Origin: a virus
Reading direction: 5' to 3' (one strand)
DNA length: 22,266 nucleotides
Virus record (IMG/VR): IMGVR_UViG_3300025896_000200
Location: 1 to 22,266 of that record
Shown here: positions 12,871 through 19,696 of the stretch, in pieces
How the letters are laid out: each line of letters opens with the position of its first letter
Numbering within the stretch: position 1 is the first letter of the stretch
Translations under genes and position numbers: made by a program
Notes under the pieces: generated by a model
Told to the model about the DNA's origin: nothing
Seen by the model: only the letters and a program-made list of their open reading frames with translations
Database searches by the model: none

Positions 12871-13638
12871 GTGGCTCCGCAGCCTGTTCCGGCGGGGGAG
12901 GCACCGCGCCCGCCGTGGATCGTCTGGGCGGGGCTGGCCGTCGTCCTGGCCGCCGCCGCTGTCCTCTCGTTCGACGCGCTCCGTGCGCTGGCCCTGGCCG
13001 TGGGCATCTCGTCCCGGTTCGCGTGGCTCCTGCCGGTCGCGGTCGACGCCGGAGCCGCCGTCTCCTGCGCCACGTGGCTCGGCGGGCGGACCACCCGGAC
13101 CGCCGCCCGGTTCGCCGGACGCATGACCTGGGCGCTGCTCGCGGTCACCGTGGCCGGCAACGCCGCGCAGCTCGGGATGCACGCGCACAACGTCGCCCCG
13201 CCGTGGTGGGTGGCCGTGCTCGTCGGCTCCATCCCGCCGGCCGTGGTCGGCTCGGTGGTCCACCTCGTCGTGCTCCTAGTCCGCCGGACCGACGACGAGG
13301 CGGTGGACCGGCCCGGACCGATCGAGCTGGACGAGCCGGACCGGCCCGGCCCGGAGGAGTGGACAGATCCCTGGGAGCGCTGGGCCGACGAGGCGGTCCC
13401 GGTCGGACCGAACCAGGCCGACACGCCGGCCCCGGTGCCCGCCGGACCGGCCCCCGACCAGCGCGGACCGGCGGACCGGACCGACGACGAGCTGATGGCG
13501 CAGCTGCGGGCCTACGCGGACCGCCTGGGCCGCCGGCCGGGCCGGAACGCCGTCGCGACGGAGCTGGCGATCGGAGCGGGTCGGGCCGCACGCCTGCTGG
13601 AGAAGTTCGACCGGACCGGGCCGAGGAGGGCCGCCTGA
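12871..13638 (+). CDS. DUF2637 membrane protein
   Basis: 255 residues, GTG 12871 preceded by GGGGGAGG. Four membrane segments are visible: about 16-36 (WIVWAGLAVVLAAAAVLSF), 47-66 (FAWLLPVAVDAGAAVSCATW), 86-104 (WALLAVTVAGNAAQLGMHA) and 113-134 (VAVLVGSIPPAVVGSVVHLV), as in DUF2637 proteins. A Pro/Asp-rich linker leads to a C-terminal helical part (ELMAQLRAYADRLGRRPGRN, then ELAIGAGRAARLLEKF) resembling a winged helix. DUF2637 genes commonly stand next to traB/ftsK-like genes on actinomycete mobile elements and a role in the transfer complex is suspected. Start of the next gene overlaps the stop. Confidence 0.8.
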   Translation: MAPQPVPAGEAPRPPWIVWAGLAVVLAAAAVLSFDALRALALAVGISSRFAWLLPVAVDAGAAVSCATWLGGRTTRTAARFAGRMTWALLAVTVAGNAAQLGMHAHNVAPPWWVAVLVGSIPPAVVGSVVHLVVLLVRRTDDEAVDRPGPIELDEPDRPGPEEWTDPWERWADEAVPVGPNQADTPAPVPAGPAPDQRGPADRTDDELMAQLRAYADRLGRRPGRNAVATELAIGAGRAARLLEKFDRTGPRRAA

Positions 13639-13954
13639 TGTGGTTCCACCGCTTCATCGAGTTCATCCGCCGGATCGTCGAGGCGGTCCGGCACGTGCGG
13701 ACCGGCGGCCGGTCCACCAGGGCCGTCGCCCGACGTCGGGCCGCTGCCCCGCCCCGCCGCTGCCAGTGCTGCGGGCAGACGGTCCACCACAGCGGGGACT
13801 ACAGGGATCACCTCGGACCGGACCGCCACCGCTACTGACCCCCCGGGGCGCACCACCGCCCCACCCCACGAGGCCACCAAGGAGGGCCCCGACCATGAGC
13901 ACGCCCGACAACACGCCCGTGCCGGACCGGACCGGACCGGCCACCAGCGGACCG
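13286..13954 (+). repeat. Strand-polar GGACCG cluster
   Basis: I count 18 copies of GGACCG on the plus strand from 13286 to 13954 and about five on the minus strand; fewer than one per strand is expected from base composition. Many are in runs (for example at 13466-13475 and 13922-13940). They cover the end of the DUF2637 gene to the start of the translocase gene, partly as Gly-Pro/Asp-Arg codons. They recall the polar 8-bp recognition repeats of TraB-type translocases, but no identity with a known site is claimed. Confidence 0.45.
13638..13838 (+). CDS. Small zinc-finger-like protein
   Basis: 66 residues; ATG shares one base with the previous stop (TGATG at 13636-13640). An amphipathic basic first half (WFHRFIEFIRRIVEAVRHVR) is followed by CQCCGQTVHHSGDYRDHLGP and an ending DRHRY, a spacing of cysteines and histidines that could hold one zinc. 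Membrane-surface or DNA binding is possible. It is part of the transfer operon between DUF2637 and the translocase; no named family recognised. Confidence 0.55.
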   Translation: MWFHRFIEFIRRIVEAVRHVRTGGRSTRAVARRRAAAPPRRCQCCGQTVHHSGDYRDHLGPDRHRY

Positions 13955-16159
13955 ACGGTCCGCCCCACACCGCTCGCGCTGGTCCGCGGCGAGCGCAAGC
14001 CGGCCCCCGTCGACCTGGACACCAACCCGGTGCCCATGTGGATGCGGGACCGGCACACCTTCACCGCTGCGACCCGGCAGCTCCGCCGGACCGTCACCCA
14101 CCGCACCCTCGCGTTCCTCGTCCAGATCCCCGGGATCCTGTGGTACCTCGGGCTCGTCTACCCCTGGCGGGGCCTGTGGCGGGTGATCGCGAAGGTCAGC
14201 GCGTTCATCTACGACAGCGACACCGCGGATCTGCGGCACGCGCACGCCGGGACGCTCGACACGCCCGAGTACGTGAAGGTGAGCCGCGAGCGGAAGGCCA
14301 ACCTGCACGCCCGCTGGCTGGTCGCCGGCCTGCTCGCCGCGCCGGTGCTGGTGCCGGTCCTCGCGTGGACGGCGCCGAGGGTCCTGTCCGCGCTGGTGGC
14401 CGTGCTCGTGTTCGCGCTGGTCGTGAAGCTCATCCCCGGGCGCGGGCCGCAGGAGGTGGCCGCCGCTGCGGTGCTCGCCGTGGTGACCTACCTCGGGCTT
14501 CCCCGCCTTCTCGCGCTCATCCCGCAGCCGTCCATGTGGTCGTTTGTGCTGGTGGGGACGCCGTTGTGGCTTGTGCTGGGCTGGCTCGGACGCCCGGCGG
14601 GCACGAAGCTGCTGAAGGACAACGGGCTGGTCGGCGGGGCGGGCGTGCCGCTCCGCGCCCCGATGGTGCGCGAGGCCCTGTGCCAGCTCGGCATCGCGGG
14701 ACTGAAGGACCCGGACAGCATCCGGATGCTGCACGACATCCACCGCCACGGCCCGGGCGTGCAGATCGACGTGGAGCTTCCCGGCGGGATCGCCGCCTCG
14801 CAGGTCGTCGAGCGCCGGGAGCGGCTCGCCGCCGCGCTGAAGCGCGAGCTTGGGTGCGTGTGGCCGACCGGCGGCCGCCGGCACGCCGCGCACCTCGCGC
14901 TGTACGTCTGCGACGAGCCGATGACGCAGCAGGTCCAGCGCCCGTGGCCGCTGGAGAAGGGCCCGGAGGTGGACATCTTCCAGCCCGTGCCGGTCGCGAC
15001 CGACCAGCGCGGGGAGTGGGTGGACCTCACGCTCGCCTACTGCGGAACGGTCATCGGGGCGCAGCCGCGCATGGGCAAGACGTTCTTCCTGCGCGAGTTG
15101 CTGCTGGTCGCGGGCCTGGACCCGCGGACGAAGGTGTACGCGCTCGACGGGAAGGGCACCGGGGACCTCGCCCCGTGCCGCCTGTTCGCGCACTTCTACT
15201 CCGTGGGCGACGACGCCGACGAGGTGGAGGGCCGCGTCCTCCCGGCGCTGCGGGAGCTGTCCGCCGAGCTGCGTCGCCGCGCGAAGGTCATCCGCGAGCT
15301 GCCGCGCGAGGAGTGCCCGGAGTCGAAGGTCACTTCCTCGCTCGCGTCGCGCCGGGAACTGGGTCTCGAGCCCATCGTCGTCGGGATCGACGAGACGCAG
15401 TCGTACTTCGCCTACGGCGCGAAATCGAACCGGAAGCACAAGGCGGTCCGCGAGGAGATCGTGGAGATCGTCACGGACCTGATGAAGCGCGGGCCGGCGC
15501 TCGGGTTCATGGTGAAGCTCGCGACTCAGAACGTCTGTGAGGAGACCATCCCGCGGCAGATCGGCACGAACGCGCAGGTCAGGGCCGCCCTGAAGCTGTT
15601 CGACCACGTGACGAACGACCAGGTGCTCGGCACCGGGGCCTACTCCCGCGGGTACGACGCCACGTCGTTCGACATCACGGACAAGGGCCTGCTGTACCTG
15701 CACGCGGACGGCGGCGTGCCGCAGATCGTCCGGTCCGTGGTCGGGCTCGACACCCTCGCCGCGGAGCGGGTCGCGGCCATCGCTCGGGCCCGCCGGGAGG
15801 CGAAGAACCGGCTCAGCGGGTACGCGCTCGGCGACGAGGCCGTGGCGGAGGCCGTGCAGGTCGACTTCCTCGCCGACGTCCGGGACGTCATGGACCACCC
15901 GCCCGTCACCGCGATGCACTTCGGCGAGCTGGTCGAGGCGCTCACCGCGCTGCGCCCGCAGACGTGGGGGCAGCTCGACGTGGACGCGCTCGGCTCGATG
16001 CTGCGGGAGGCCGGCGTCCGCACCGGGACCGTGTGGTCGAAGGCCGCCGGGAAGGGCGGCAAGGGCGTGAAGCGGGAGTGGCTGAACGTGGCCGCGACCG
16101 CCGACGCGGACCCCGGCGAAGACGACGGCGGGGCCGAGGTGGTGCCGATCCGGACCTGA
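13895..16159 (+). CDS. FtsK/TraB-like DNA translocase
   Basis: 754 residues, ATG 13895 with AAGGAGG (13879-13885). N-terminal third has several hydrophobic segments (about 75-100, 145-185, 190-225), anchoring it in the membrane. The ATPase part carries Walker A GAQPRMGKTFF at about 388-398 and Walker B PIVVGIDE at about 493-500, with RAALKLFDHVTNDQVLGTG later as in FtsK/SpoIIIE motors. The C-terminus holds a short winged-helix-like region (TWGQLDVDALGSMLREAGVR). On actinomycete plasmids this protein alone moves double-stranded DNA between cells through the hyphal wall. In this phage setting it could serve conjugation, or chromosome-like DNA segregation. Its lack of homology to terminase rules out packaging as first choice. 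Confidence 0.85.
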   Translation: MSTPDNTPVPDRTGPATSGPTVRPTPLALVRGERKPAPVDLDTNPVPMWMRDRHTFTAATRQLRRTVTHRTLAFLVQIPGILWYLGLVYPWRGLWRVIAKVSAFIYDSDTADLRHAHAGTLDTPEYVKVSRERKANLHARWLVAGLLAAPVLVPVLAWTAPRVLSALVAVLVFALVVKLIPGRGPQEVAAAAVLAVVTYLGLPRLLALIPQPSMWSFVLVGTPLWLVLGWLGRPAGTKLLKDNGLVGGAGVPLRAPMVREALCQLGIAGLKDPDSIRMLHDIHRHGPGVQIDVELPGGIAASQVVERRERLAAALKRELGCVWPTGGRRHAAHLALYVCDEPMTQQVQRPWPLEKGPEVDIFQPVPVATDQRGEWVDLTLAYCGTVIGAQPRMGKTFFLRELLLVAGLDPRTKVYALDGKGTGDLAPCRLFAHFYSVGDDADEVEGRVLPALRELSAELRRRAKVIRELPREECPESKVTSSLASRRELGLEPIVVGIDETQSYFAYGAKSNRKHKAVREEIVEIVTDLMKRGPALGFMVKLATQNVCEETIPRQIGTNAQVRAALKLFDHVTNDQVLGTGAYSRGYDATSFDITDKGLLYLHADGGVPQIVRSVVGLDTLAAERVAAIARARREAKNRLSGYALGDEAVAEAVQVDFLADVRDVMDHPPVTAMHFGELVEALTALRPQTWGQLDVDALGSMLREAGVRTGTVWSKAAGKGGKGVKREWLNVAATADADPGEDDGGAEVVPIRT

Positions 16160-16235
16160 CCGGGTCAGGAAACCTGACCGGCGGGTCAGGTGCCCCGGTA
16201 AGTGCTCCGACCTGCGGGAACCCCGGAACCTGACC
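16155..16235. repeat. CCTGACC / GGTCAGG heptamer cluster
   Basis: CCTGACC at 16155, 16173 and 16229 and GGTCAGG at 16163 and 16184 form alternating inverted pairs, one with only AAA between arms (16163-16179). The first copy includes the translocase stop codon. May be a regulator site or stem-loop; function unknown. Confidence 0.5.
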
Positions 16236-16250
16236 GACAGCCCCGGAACG

Positions 16251-16298
16251 ACAGAACCCCCTCCAGGGGCCTGATTCGGCCCCTGGAGGGGGTTCTGT
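16251..16298. terminator. 21-bp perfect bidirectional terminator
   Basis: Bases 16251-16271 and 16278-16298 are perfect reverse complements (21 bp) with the six-base loop TGATTC. The hairpin lies between the rightward translocase gene and the leftward repressor gene, ten bases from the latter's stop. Confidence 0.9.
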
Positions 16299-16308
16299 GT
16301 GAGTCAGA

Positions 16309-17319
16309 TCAGGCCGCGCCCGAGGCGGCGGGCTCCCGCCCGGCGGTCTCCTGTTCCGCCGGGTTGGGATCCATCTCGCGCTCGCACTCATCGAGCTGCC
16401 GGGCGATCAGGTCCGGCACGGCCGCAGCCGCGGCGCGGACCAGCTCCCGGATGGCCGGCGTCTGGGTCTGCTCCCGGGCCAGGCGCTCCAGGACCCGGTT
16501 CACCATCTCCAGCACCGTCGGCTGCTCGGTCGGCACGTGCGACGCGGCCATGGCGAGCGCCCGCGACGTCTCCGGGCCCACGGCGGGCCAGCGAGAGCTC
16601 TCCCGCTGCTGGCGCGGCGAGTTGGTCCTGGTCTGGTCCGCGAACGGGGCGAGCCCGCCCACCACCGTGACGTCCTGCCCGGTGGCGGTCTTGATGAGCC
16701 CCGTCATCACGCGGTCGTCCGCGAGCGCGCGCTTCACCGTGCCCGGGACCAGGCCGAGCAGGCCGTCCAGCGCGGCGTAGCTGCGGTCCCTCACCGGCAG
16801 GCCGTCCTCGATGCGTCGGACGGTCATCGGCGCGAGCTTCGCGTGGTGGGCCGCGTCGAGCACAGTCCAGCCGTTGCTGGCGCGGACGAGCTGCAACGCC
16901 CCGCCCAGCGCAAGCCGGCGTGTTCGTCGGTTGTCTTCCTCGCGGTCACGGTTCACCGCAAGCTCATCGAATGGTCGAGTCATCGTGCGCGCGGCGGCGG
17001 TGTCGACCTCGGCCAGGCCCGTCAACGACACCATCACGAGGTCGTCGTCGAGGGCGCGGCGCACCGTGCCGAACGGCTGGCCCAGCAGTGAGTCCAGCGC
17101 GGTCAGGGTGCGCTTGCGCACGTCGAGGCCGTCCTCCAGGCGCCGCCACGTCATCGGCGCGATGCTCGCGGCGCTCGCGGCATCGTTCACCGACCAGGCG
17201 TTACGCCCACGGATGAGGCGGAGGATGCCGCCCAGGACCTGCCGCCGAACCGCGCGCCGCTCGGCCGGATCTGGGCCATGTCTCAGATCTGGATCGTCAA
17301 ACAGCGAGTCGTCCACCAT
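16309..17319 (-). CDS. Tandem-HTH transcriptional repressor (putative immunity repressor)
   Basis: 336 residues from ATG 17319, chosen because GGGGAG lies about eight bases upstream; longer starts lack one. Two copies of one helix-turn-helix unit stand in tandem, about 24-103 (ILRLIRGRNAWSVNDAASAA, APMTWRRLEDGL) and 132-211 (ALQLVRASNGWTVLDAAHHA, APMTVRRIEDGL), 46 of 79 positions identical in my alignment. The C-terminal ~120 residues are helical with no enzyme motif. A covalent pair of DNA-binding units, divergent from an XRE gene, suggests the lysogeny repressor. Its promoter contains a site also found upstream of int, so it probably controls both. Convergent to the translocase gene. Confidence 0.7.
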   Translation of the reverse strand: MVDDSLFDDPDLRHGPDPAERRAVRRQVLGGILRLIRGRNAWSVNDAASAASIAPMTWRRLEDGLDVRKRTLTALDSLLGQPFGTVRRALDDDLVMVSLTGLAEVDTAAARTMTRPFDELAVNRDREEDNRRTRRLALGGALQLVRASNGWTVLDAAHHAKLAPMTVRRIEDGLPVRDRSYAALDGLLGLVPGTVKRALADDRVMTGLIKTATGQDVTVVGGLAPFADQTRTNSPRQQRESSRWPAVGPETSRALAMAASHVPTEQPTVLEMVNRVLERLAREQTQTPAIRELVRAAAAAVPDLIARQLDECEREMDPNPAEQETAGREPAASGAA

Positions 17320-17343
17320 GTCTCTGCTCCCCAGCACTGGGCC

Positions 17344-17373
17344 ATGATGCGTCAAGCTATCGCTAGTTGTCAA
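17344..17373 (-). promoter_or_regulatory. Repressor promoter with operator in the spacer
   Basis: On the minus strand TTGACA (17373-17368), 18-base spacer, CATCAT (17349-17344). The spacer contains AGCTATCGCTAGT (17355-17367 on the plus strand), the site shared with the int region. Binding there would block the promoter, giving autoregulation. Confidence 0.5.
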
Positions 17374-17391
17374 AAGTCGCCACGCCGCCCC

Positions 17392-17404
17392 CTACCTGCG
17401 GAAA
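17392..17404 (+). promoter_or_regulatory. Switch-region copy of the CTACCTGCGGAAA motif
   Basis: Identical over 13 bp to 20974-20986 in the origin palindrome, whose right arm has the inverted copy. A near copy (one mismatch in 11) is at 16210-16220. It lies between the divergent repressor and XRE genes. A protein that acts on both switch and origin is implied. Confidence 0.55.
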
Positions 17405-17468
17405 GAGGTGCGACCACCTGGTCTATGTCCGGGTACACCGTGGCCCGACACGCCGGTGGGGACATCGT

Positions 17469-17510
17469 GAGTTAACTCCGGCCAGGTGCGGGGTTATGAT
17501 CGTGCGCGTG
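17469..17510 (+). promoter_or_regulatory. Leaderless promoter of XRE gene with palindromic operator
   Basis: TTAACT (17472-17477), 17-base spacer, TATGAT (17495-17500), then seven bases to GTG 17508. The -35 box sits inside the perfect 10-bp palindrome GAGTTAACTC (17469-17478). There is no ribosome site before the GTG, so a leaderless mRNA is likely. Confidence 0.55.
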
Positions 17511-17831
17511 GTCCAGTCCAGACCCGCCGCTCCCACTGCGGTCCGACTCAACGGCCCCGCGCTGCGCACCATCCGTGAGCTGCGCGGGGTCTCCTGCACG
17601 GCCCTGGCCCGCGCGGTCGGCGCCGATCACTCGTTCCTCGCTCGCGTCGAGCGTGGCGAGAAGCGCGGGGTGCGCGAGGCGACGTTCGTGGCGCTGGTCC
17701 GGGAGCTGCGGCTGTCGGACCCGCGGGCGATCCTCGCGGACCCCTTCGCATCATCCGTAGCCATTAGTGAGCCTCCGGCTGACGATGTGATACGGTTGGC
17801 TCGTTCGACCGGCAAGACCAAGGCCGCCTGA
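17508..17831 (+). CDS. XRE-family HTH regulator
   Basis: 107 residues from GTG 17508 (leaderless, see promoter); GTG 17502 or ATG 17496 would overlap the -10 box. The HTH reads LRTIRELRGVSCTALARAVG with recognition helix DHSFLARVERGEKRG, followed by ATFVALVRELRL, a standard Cro/CI-type fold. It is divergent from the tandem-HTH repressor and heads the replication operon, so it may be the Cro-like member of the switch or the activator of replication genes, as the HTH genes at this place in AICEs. The C-terminal 30 residues are unstructured-looking. Confidence 0.75.
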   Translation: MVQSRPAAPTAVRLNGPALRTIRELRGVSCTALARAVGADHSFLARVERGEKRGVREATFVALVRELRLSDPRAILADPFASSVAISEPPADDVIRLARSTGKTKAA

Positions 17832-17858
17832 CTCCCCAGCGGCCTTGAACAGCAAAAA

Positions 17859-17892
17859 GCGGGCCCCGGCGCCGGACGCGCCGAGAACCCGC
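17859..17892 (+). terminator. Leader hairpin 1 in replication operon
   Basis: GCGGG (17859-17863) pairs with CCCGC (17888-17892); an inner CCGG-CG-CCGG stem strengthens it. It follows AACAGCAAAAA after the XRE stop and comes before the 45-residue gene. The same layout (stop, TCCCCAGC, A-rich stretch, GCGGGC hairpin) recurs at 18052-18108. Confidence 0.5.
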
Positions 17893-17916
17893 CACTCACG
17901 AGAGGCGTCCGCTCTC

Positions 17917-18054
17917 ATGCCCTACACGCCAGAGTCTAGCGAGACGGACGGCGCGAGCCAGTCCACCCCGCTCCCCGACACCGTCCGCGCACTCCTCGTG
18001 CGCGACTTCGCCAACCAGACCCCCGCCGACAGCCCGTCGGCGGACGCCGCCTGA
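17917..18054 (+). CDS. Very small hypothetical protein
   Basis: 45 residues, ATG 17917, with AGAGGCG about ten bases upstream. It reads MPYTPESSETDGASQSTPLP, then a helix DTVRALLVRDFANQ. Coding is supported by G/C-rich third positions, a ribosome site and its place between two like spacers, one before each of two successive genes. Its sequence suggests a small acidic partner or antirepressor but no family is recognised. Confidence 0.45.
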   Translation: MPYTPESSETDGASQSTPLPDTVRALLVRDFANQTPADSPSADAA

Positions 18055-18076
18055 TCCCCAGCAGGCGCAACGAAAA

Positions 18077-18108
18077 GGCGGGCTCGGTGCTCGCAACACC
18101 GGCCCGCC
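18077..18108 (+). terminator. Leader hairpin 2 in replication operon
   Basis: GGCGGGC-T-CGGTG (18077-18089) pairs with CACCG-GCCCGCC (18097-18108), 12 bp with one bulged T. It follows CAACGAAAA and lies 23 bases before the next ATG. Similar to hairpin 1, and to 12596-12631. Confidence 0.6.
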
Positions 18109-18131
18109 GTGACCACGGAGGCAACAACTCC

Positions 18132-18572
18132 ATGAATCCCGACAAGGGTACCCGCCCCGACGGCCCCGACGCGACGCCCGACCAGGCGACGCCCGTCTTC
18201 GACCTGTTCAACCTGCCCCCCGAGGAGACCAGCCCGCCCGCTGCCCGGCCGCTCACGAAGGCGGCGAGGTTCGAGCTGTTCAACGCCGAGAACCCCCACG
18301 TGCTGCGCCTGCTCATCACGCAGTGCGAGCAGGCCGCCAGCGCCGACAACACCCGGTTCGGGCTCCGTCAGCCTTGGGAGTCGATCCGCTGGGACATCCG
18401 CACCAGGACGGTCCGTCTGCCCGGCGACCCGAAGCTGAACGACCACCTGGTGCCGTACTACGCCCGGCTGATCGCGTTCCTGCGGCCCGACCTGGGGGAG
18501 CTGCTGGAGTTCCGCGCCGCCCCGGACGCCGACGCCTGGATCGCCGACATCCGCCACGGGCGGGCCGCCTGA
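18132..18572 (+). CDS. Phage-associated conserved hypothetical protein
   Basis: 146 residues, ATG 18132 with CGGAGG upstream. After a Pro-rich start it holds ARFELFNAENPHVLRLLITQ, RFGLRQPWESIRWDIRTRT and KLNDHLVPYYARLIAFLRPD. This 'F-NPHV...WE-IRW...LN...YYARL' pattern is shared by a widespread phage hypothetical protein family without established function. It heads the tightly coupled replication genes (TGATG overlap with the next), so a part in DNA metabolism is inferred. Confidence 0.65.
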   Translation: MNPDKGTRPDGPDATPDQATPVFDLFNLPPEETSPPAARPLTKAARFELFNAENPHVLRLLITQCEQAASADNTRFGLRQPWESIRWDIRTRTVRLPGDPKLNDHLVPYYARLIAFLRPDLGELLEFRAAPDADAWIADIRHGRAA

Positions 18573-18886
18573 TGACCGACGAGAAGCACCTGAAGACCAT
18601 GCAGGAGCTGGTCCTCGGTGGCCGCGACCCCTGGTGGTGGCCCGAGGACGAGCAGGTCGTGCCGGAGAAGCTGCGGCCCCTCCGGCGCGCGCTGGGCGCC
18701 GCCATGCTCATCGGGCACTACGCCGAGAGGCTGGGCAATCCGCAGGCGCCCGAGGTGCTGTTCCTGAAGCGGTCGATCGTGGAGGAGATCGAGTACGAGG
18801 CTTCCCGTCTCGCCGACCCCGAGGTGGCCGCGTTCCACAACGAGGTGTCGGCCGAGTGGAACGCCGAGCACGGGACGTCCGTCTGA
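18572..18886 (+). CDS. Hypothetical protein of replication operon
   Basis: 104 residues, starting at an overlap with the preceding stop and overlapping the next start (both TGATG). Contents: TMQELVLGGRDPWWWPEDEQ, then helices RALGAAMLIGHYAERLGNP and RSIVEEIEYEASRLADPEVA. Helical and acidic with no membrane segment. No recognised family; coupling to prim-pol suggests an accessory replication role. Confidence 0.6.
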   Translation: MTDEKHLKTMQELVLGGRDPWWWPEDEQVVPEKLRPLRRALGAAMLIGHYAERLGNPQAPEVLFLKRSIVEEIEYEASRLADPEVAAFHNEVSAEWNAEHGTSV

Positions 18887-19695
18887 TGGACGCCGCCGAA
18901 CTCATCCCGCAGTACATCGCTGCCGGGCTTGCCGTCCTGCCCCTGCACAGCGCCCCCGGCGGGCGGTGCACCTGCCGTAAGCCCGACTGTCGCGTCCTCC
19001 CCGACGGGGCGGTCCTGGGCTCTCCGGGCAAGCACCCGCTGACCCGGCACGGCAAGGACGACGCCACCACCGACCTTGGCGTCATCGCCGAATGGGCCGC
19101 CCGGTTCCCGGGCTGCAACTGGGGCGGACGTCCTCCCGTCGGCGCGATCATCCTCGACGTCGACCCGCGCAACGGCGGCGCGACCACCCTCGTCGCGCTG
19201 CAGGACCAGCACGGGCGGCTGCCGCGCACCCTCACCGCGCGCACCGGCTCCGGCGGATTCCACATCTGGCTGTCCTACGACGGCCCCACCCGCGGCAAGC
19301 TCGGAGAGGGCATCGACATCAAGTCGAACTCCGGATACGTCGTGCTGCCGCCCAGCCTGCACGCCTCGGGTGGCCGCTACGAATGGATCAGTGAGCGGCC
19401 CGCCGCGTACGCCCCGCAGTGGGTGCGCGACCTCCTGAACCCGCCCCGGCGCGAGTTCACCGGCACGCCCAGCGGGGACATCGCGCCCCTCGTCCGGTTC
19501 GTTACCGAGTCCGTCGAGGGCGAACGCAACCGCAGGTTGTTCTGGGCGACCTGCCGGGCGGCGGAGCAGGGGGTCGACCCCGCTCCGCTCATCGCGGCCG
19601 CCGAGTCCATCGGCGTCCCCGCCCACGAGGCCCGCGCGACCGCGCGCAGCGCCATGAACACCGCCGGCTCTACCCCCGCCGGAAGGGCCAGCTGA
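18886..19695 (+). CDS. Bifunctional DNA primase/polymerase (prim-pol)
   Basis: 269 residues. Prim-pol signature: CTCRKPDC with a later H50 (probable zinc site, C28, C30, C35), KHPLTRHGKDDATTD, NWGGRPPVGAIILDVDPRNG with metal-binding D91 and D93, and GSGGFHIWLSYDGPT with H126, then SNSGYVVLPPSLHASGGRYEW. It makes primers and short DNA from dNTPs at the element's origin. The C-terminal ~80 residues form helices (NRRLFWATCRAAEQGVDPAP) as in primase C-terminal domains. In pSAM2-type elements prim-pol acts with the replication initiator; here it pairs with the ATPase encoded next. Confidence 0.88.
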   Translation: MDAAELIPQYIAAGLAVLPLHSAPGGRCTCRKPDCRVLPDGAVLGSPGKHPLTRHGKDDATTDLGVIAEWAARFPGCNWGGRPPVGAIILDVDPRNGGATTLVALQDQHGRLPRTLTARTGSGGFHIWLSYDGPTRGKLGEGIDIKSNSGYVVLPPSLHASGGRYEWISERPAAYAPQWVRDLLNPPRREFTGTPSGDIAPLVRFVTESVEGERNRRLFWATCRAAEQGVDPAPLIAAAESIGVPAHEARATARSAMNTAGSTPAGRAS

Positions 19696-19696
19696 C

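Noticed and set aside
13832-15919. 695-codon minus-strand frame over the translocase gene
   Set aside because: Shadow of the FtsK/TraB-like gene, whose Walker motifs are intact on the plus strand.
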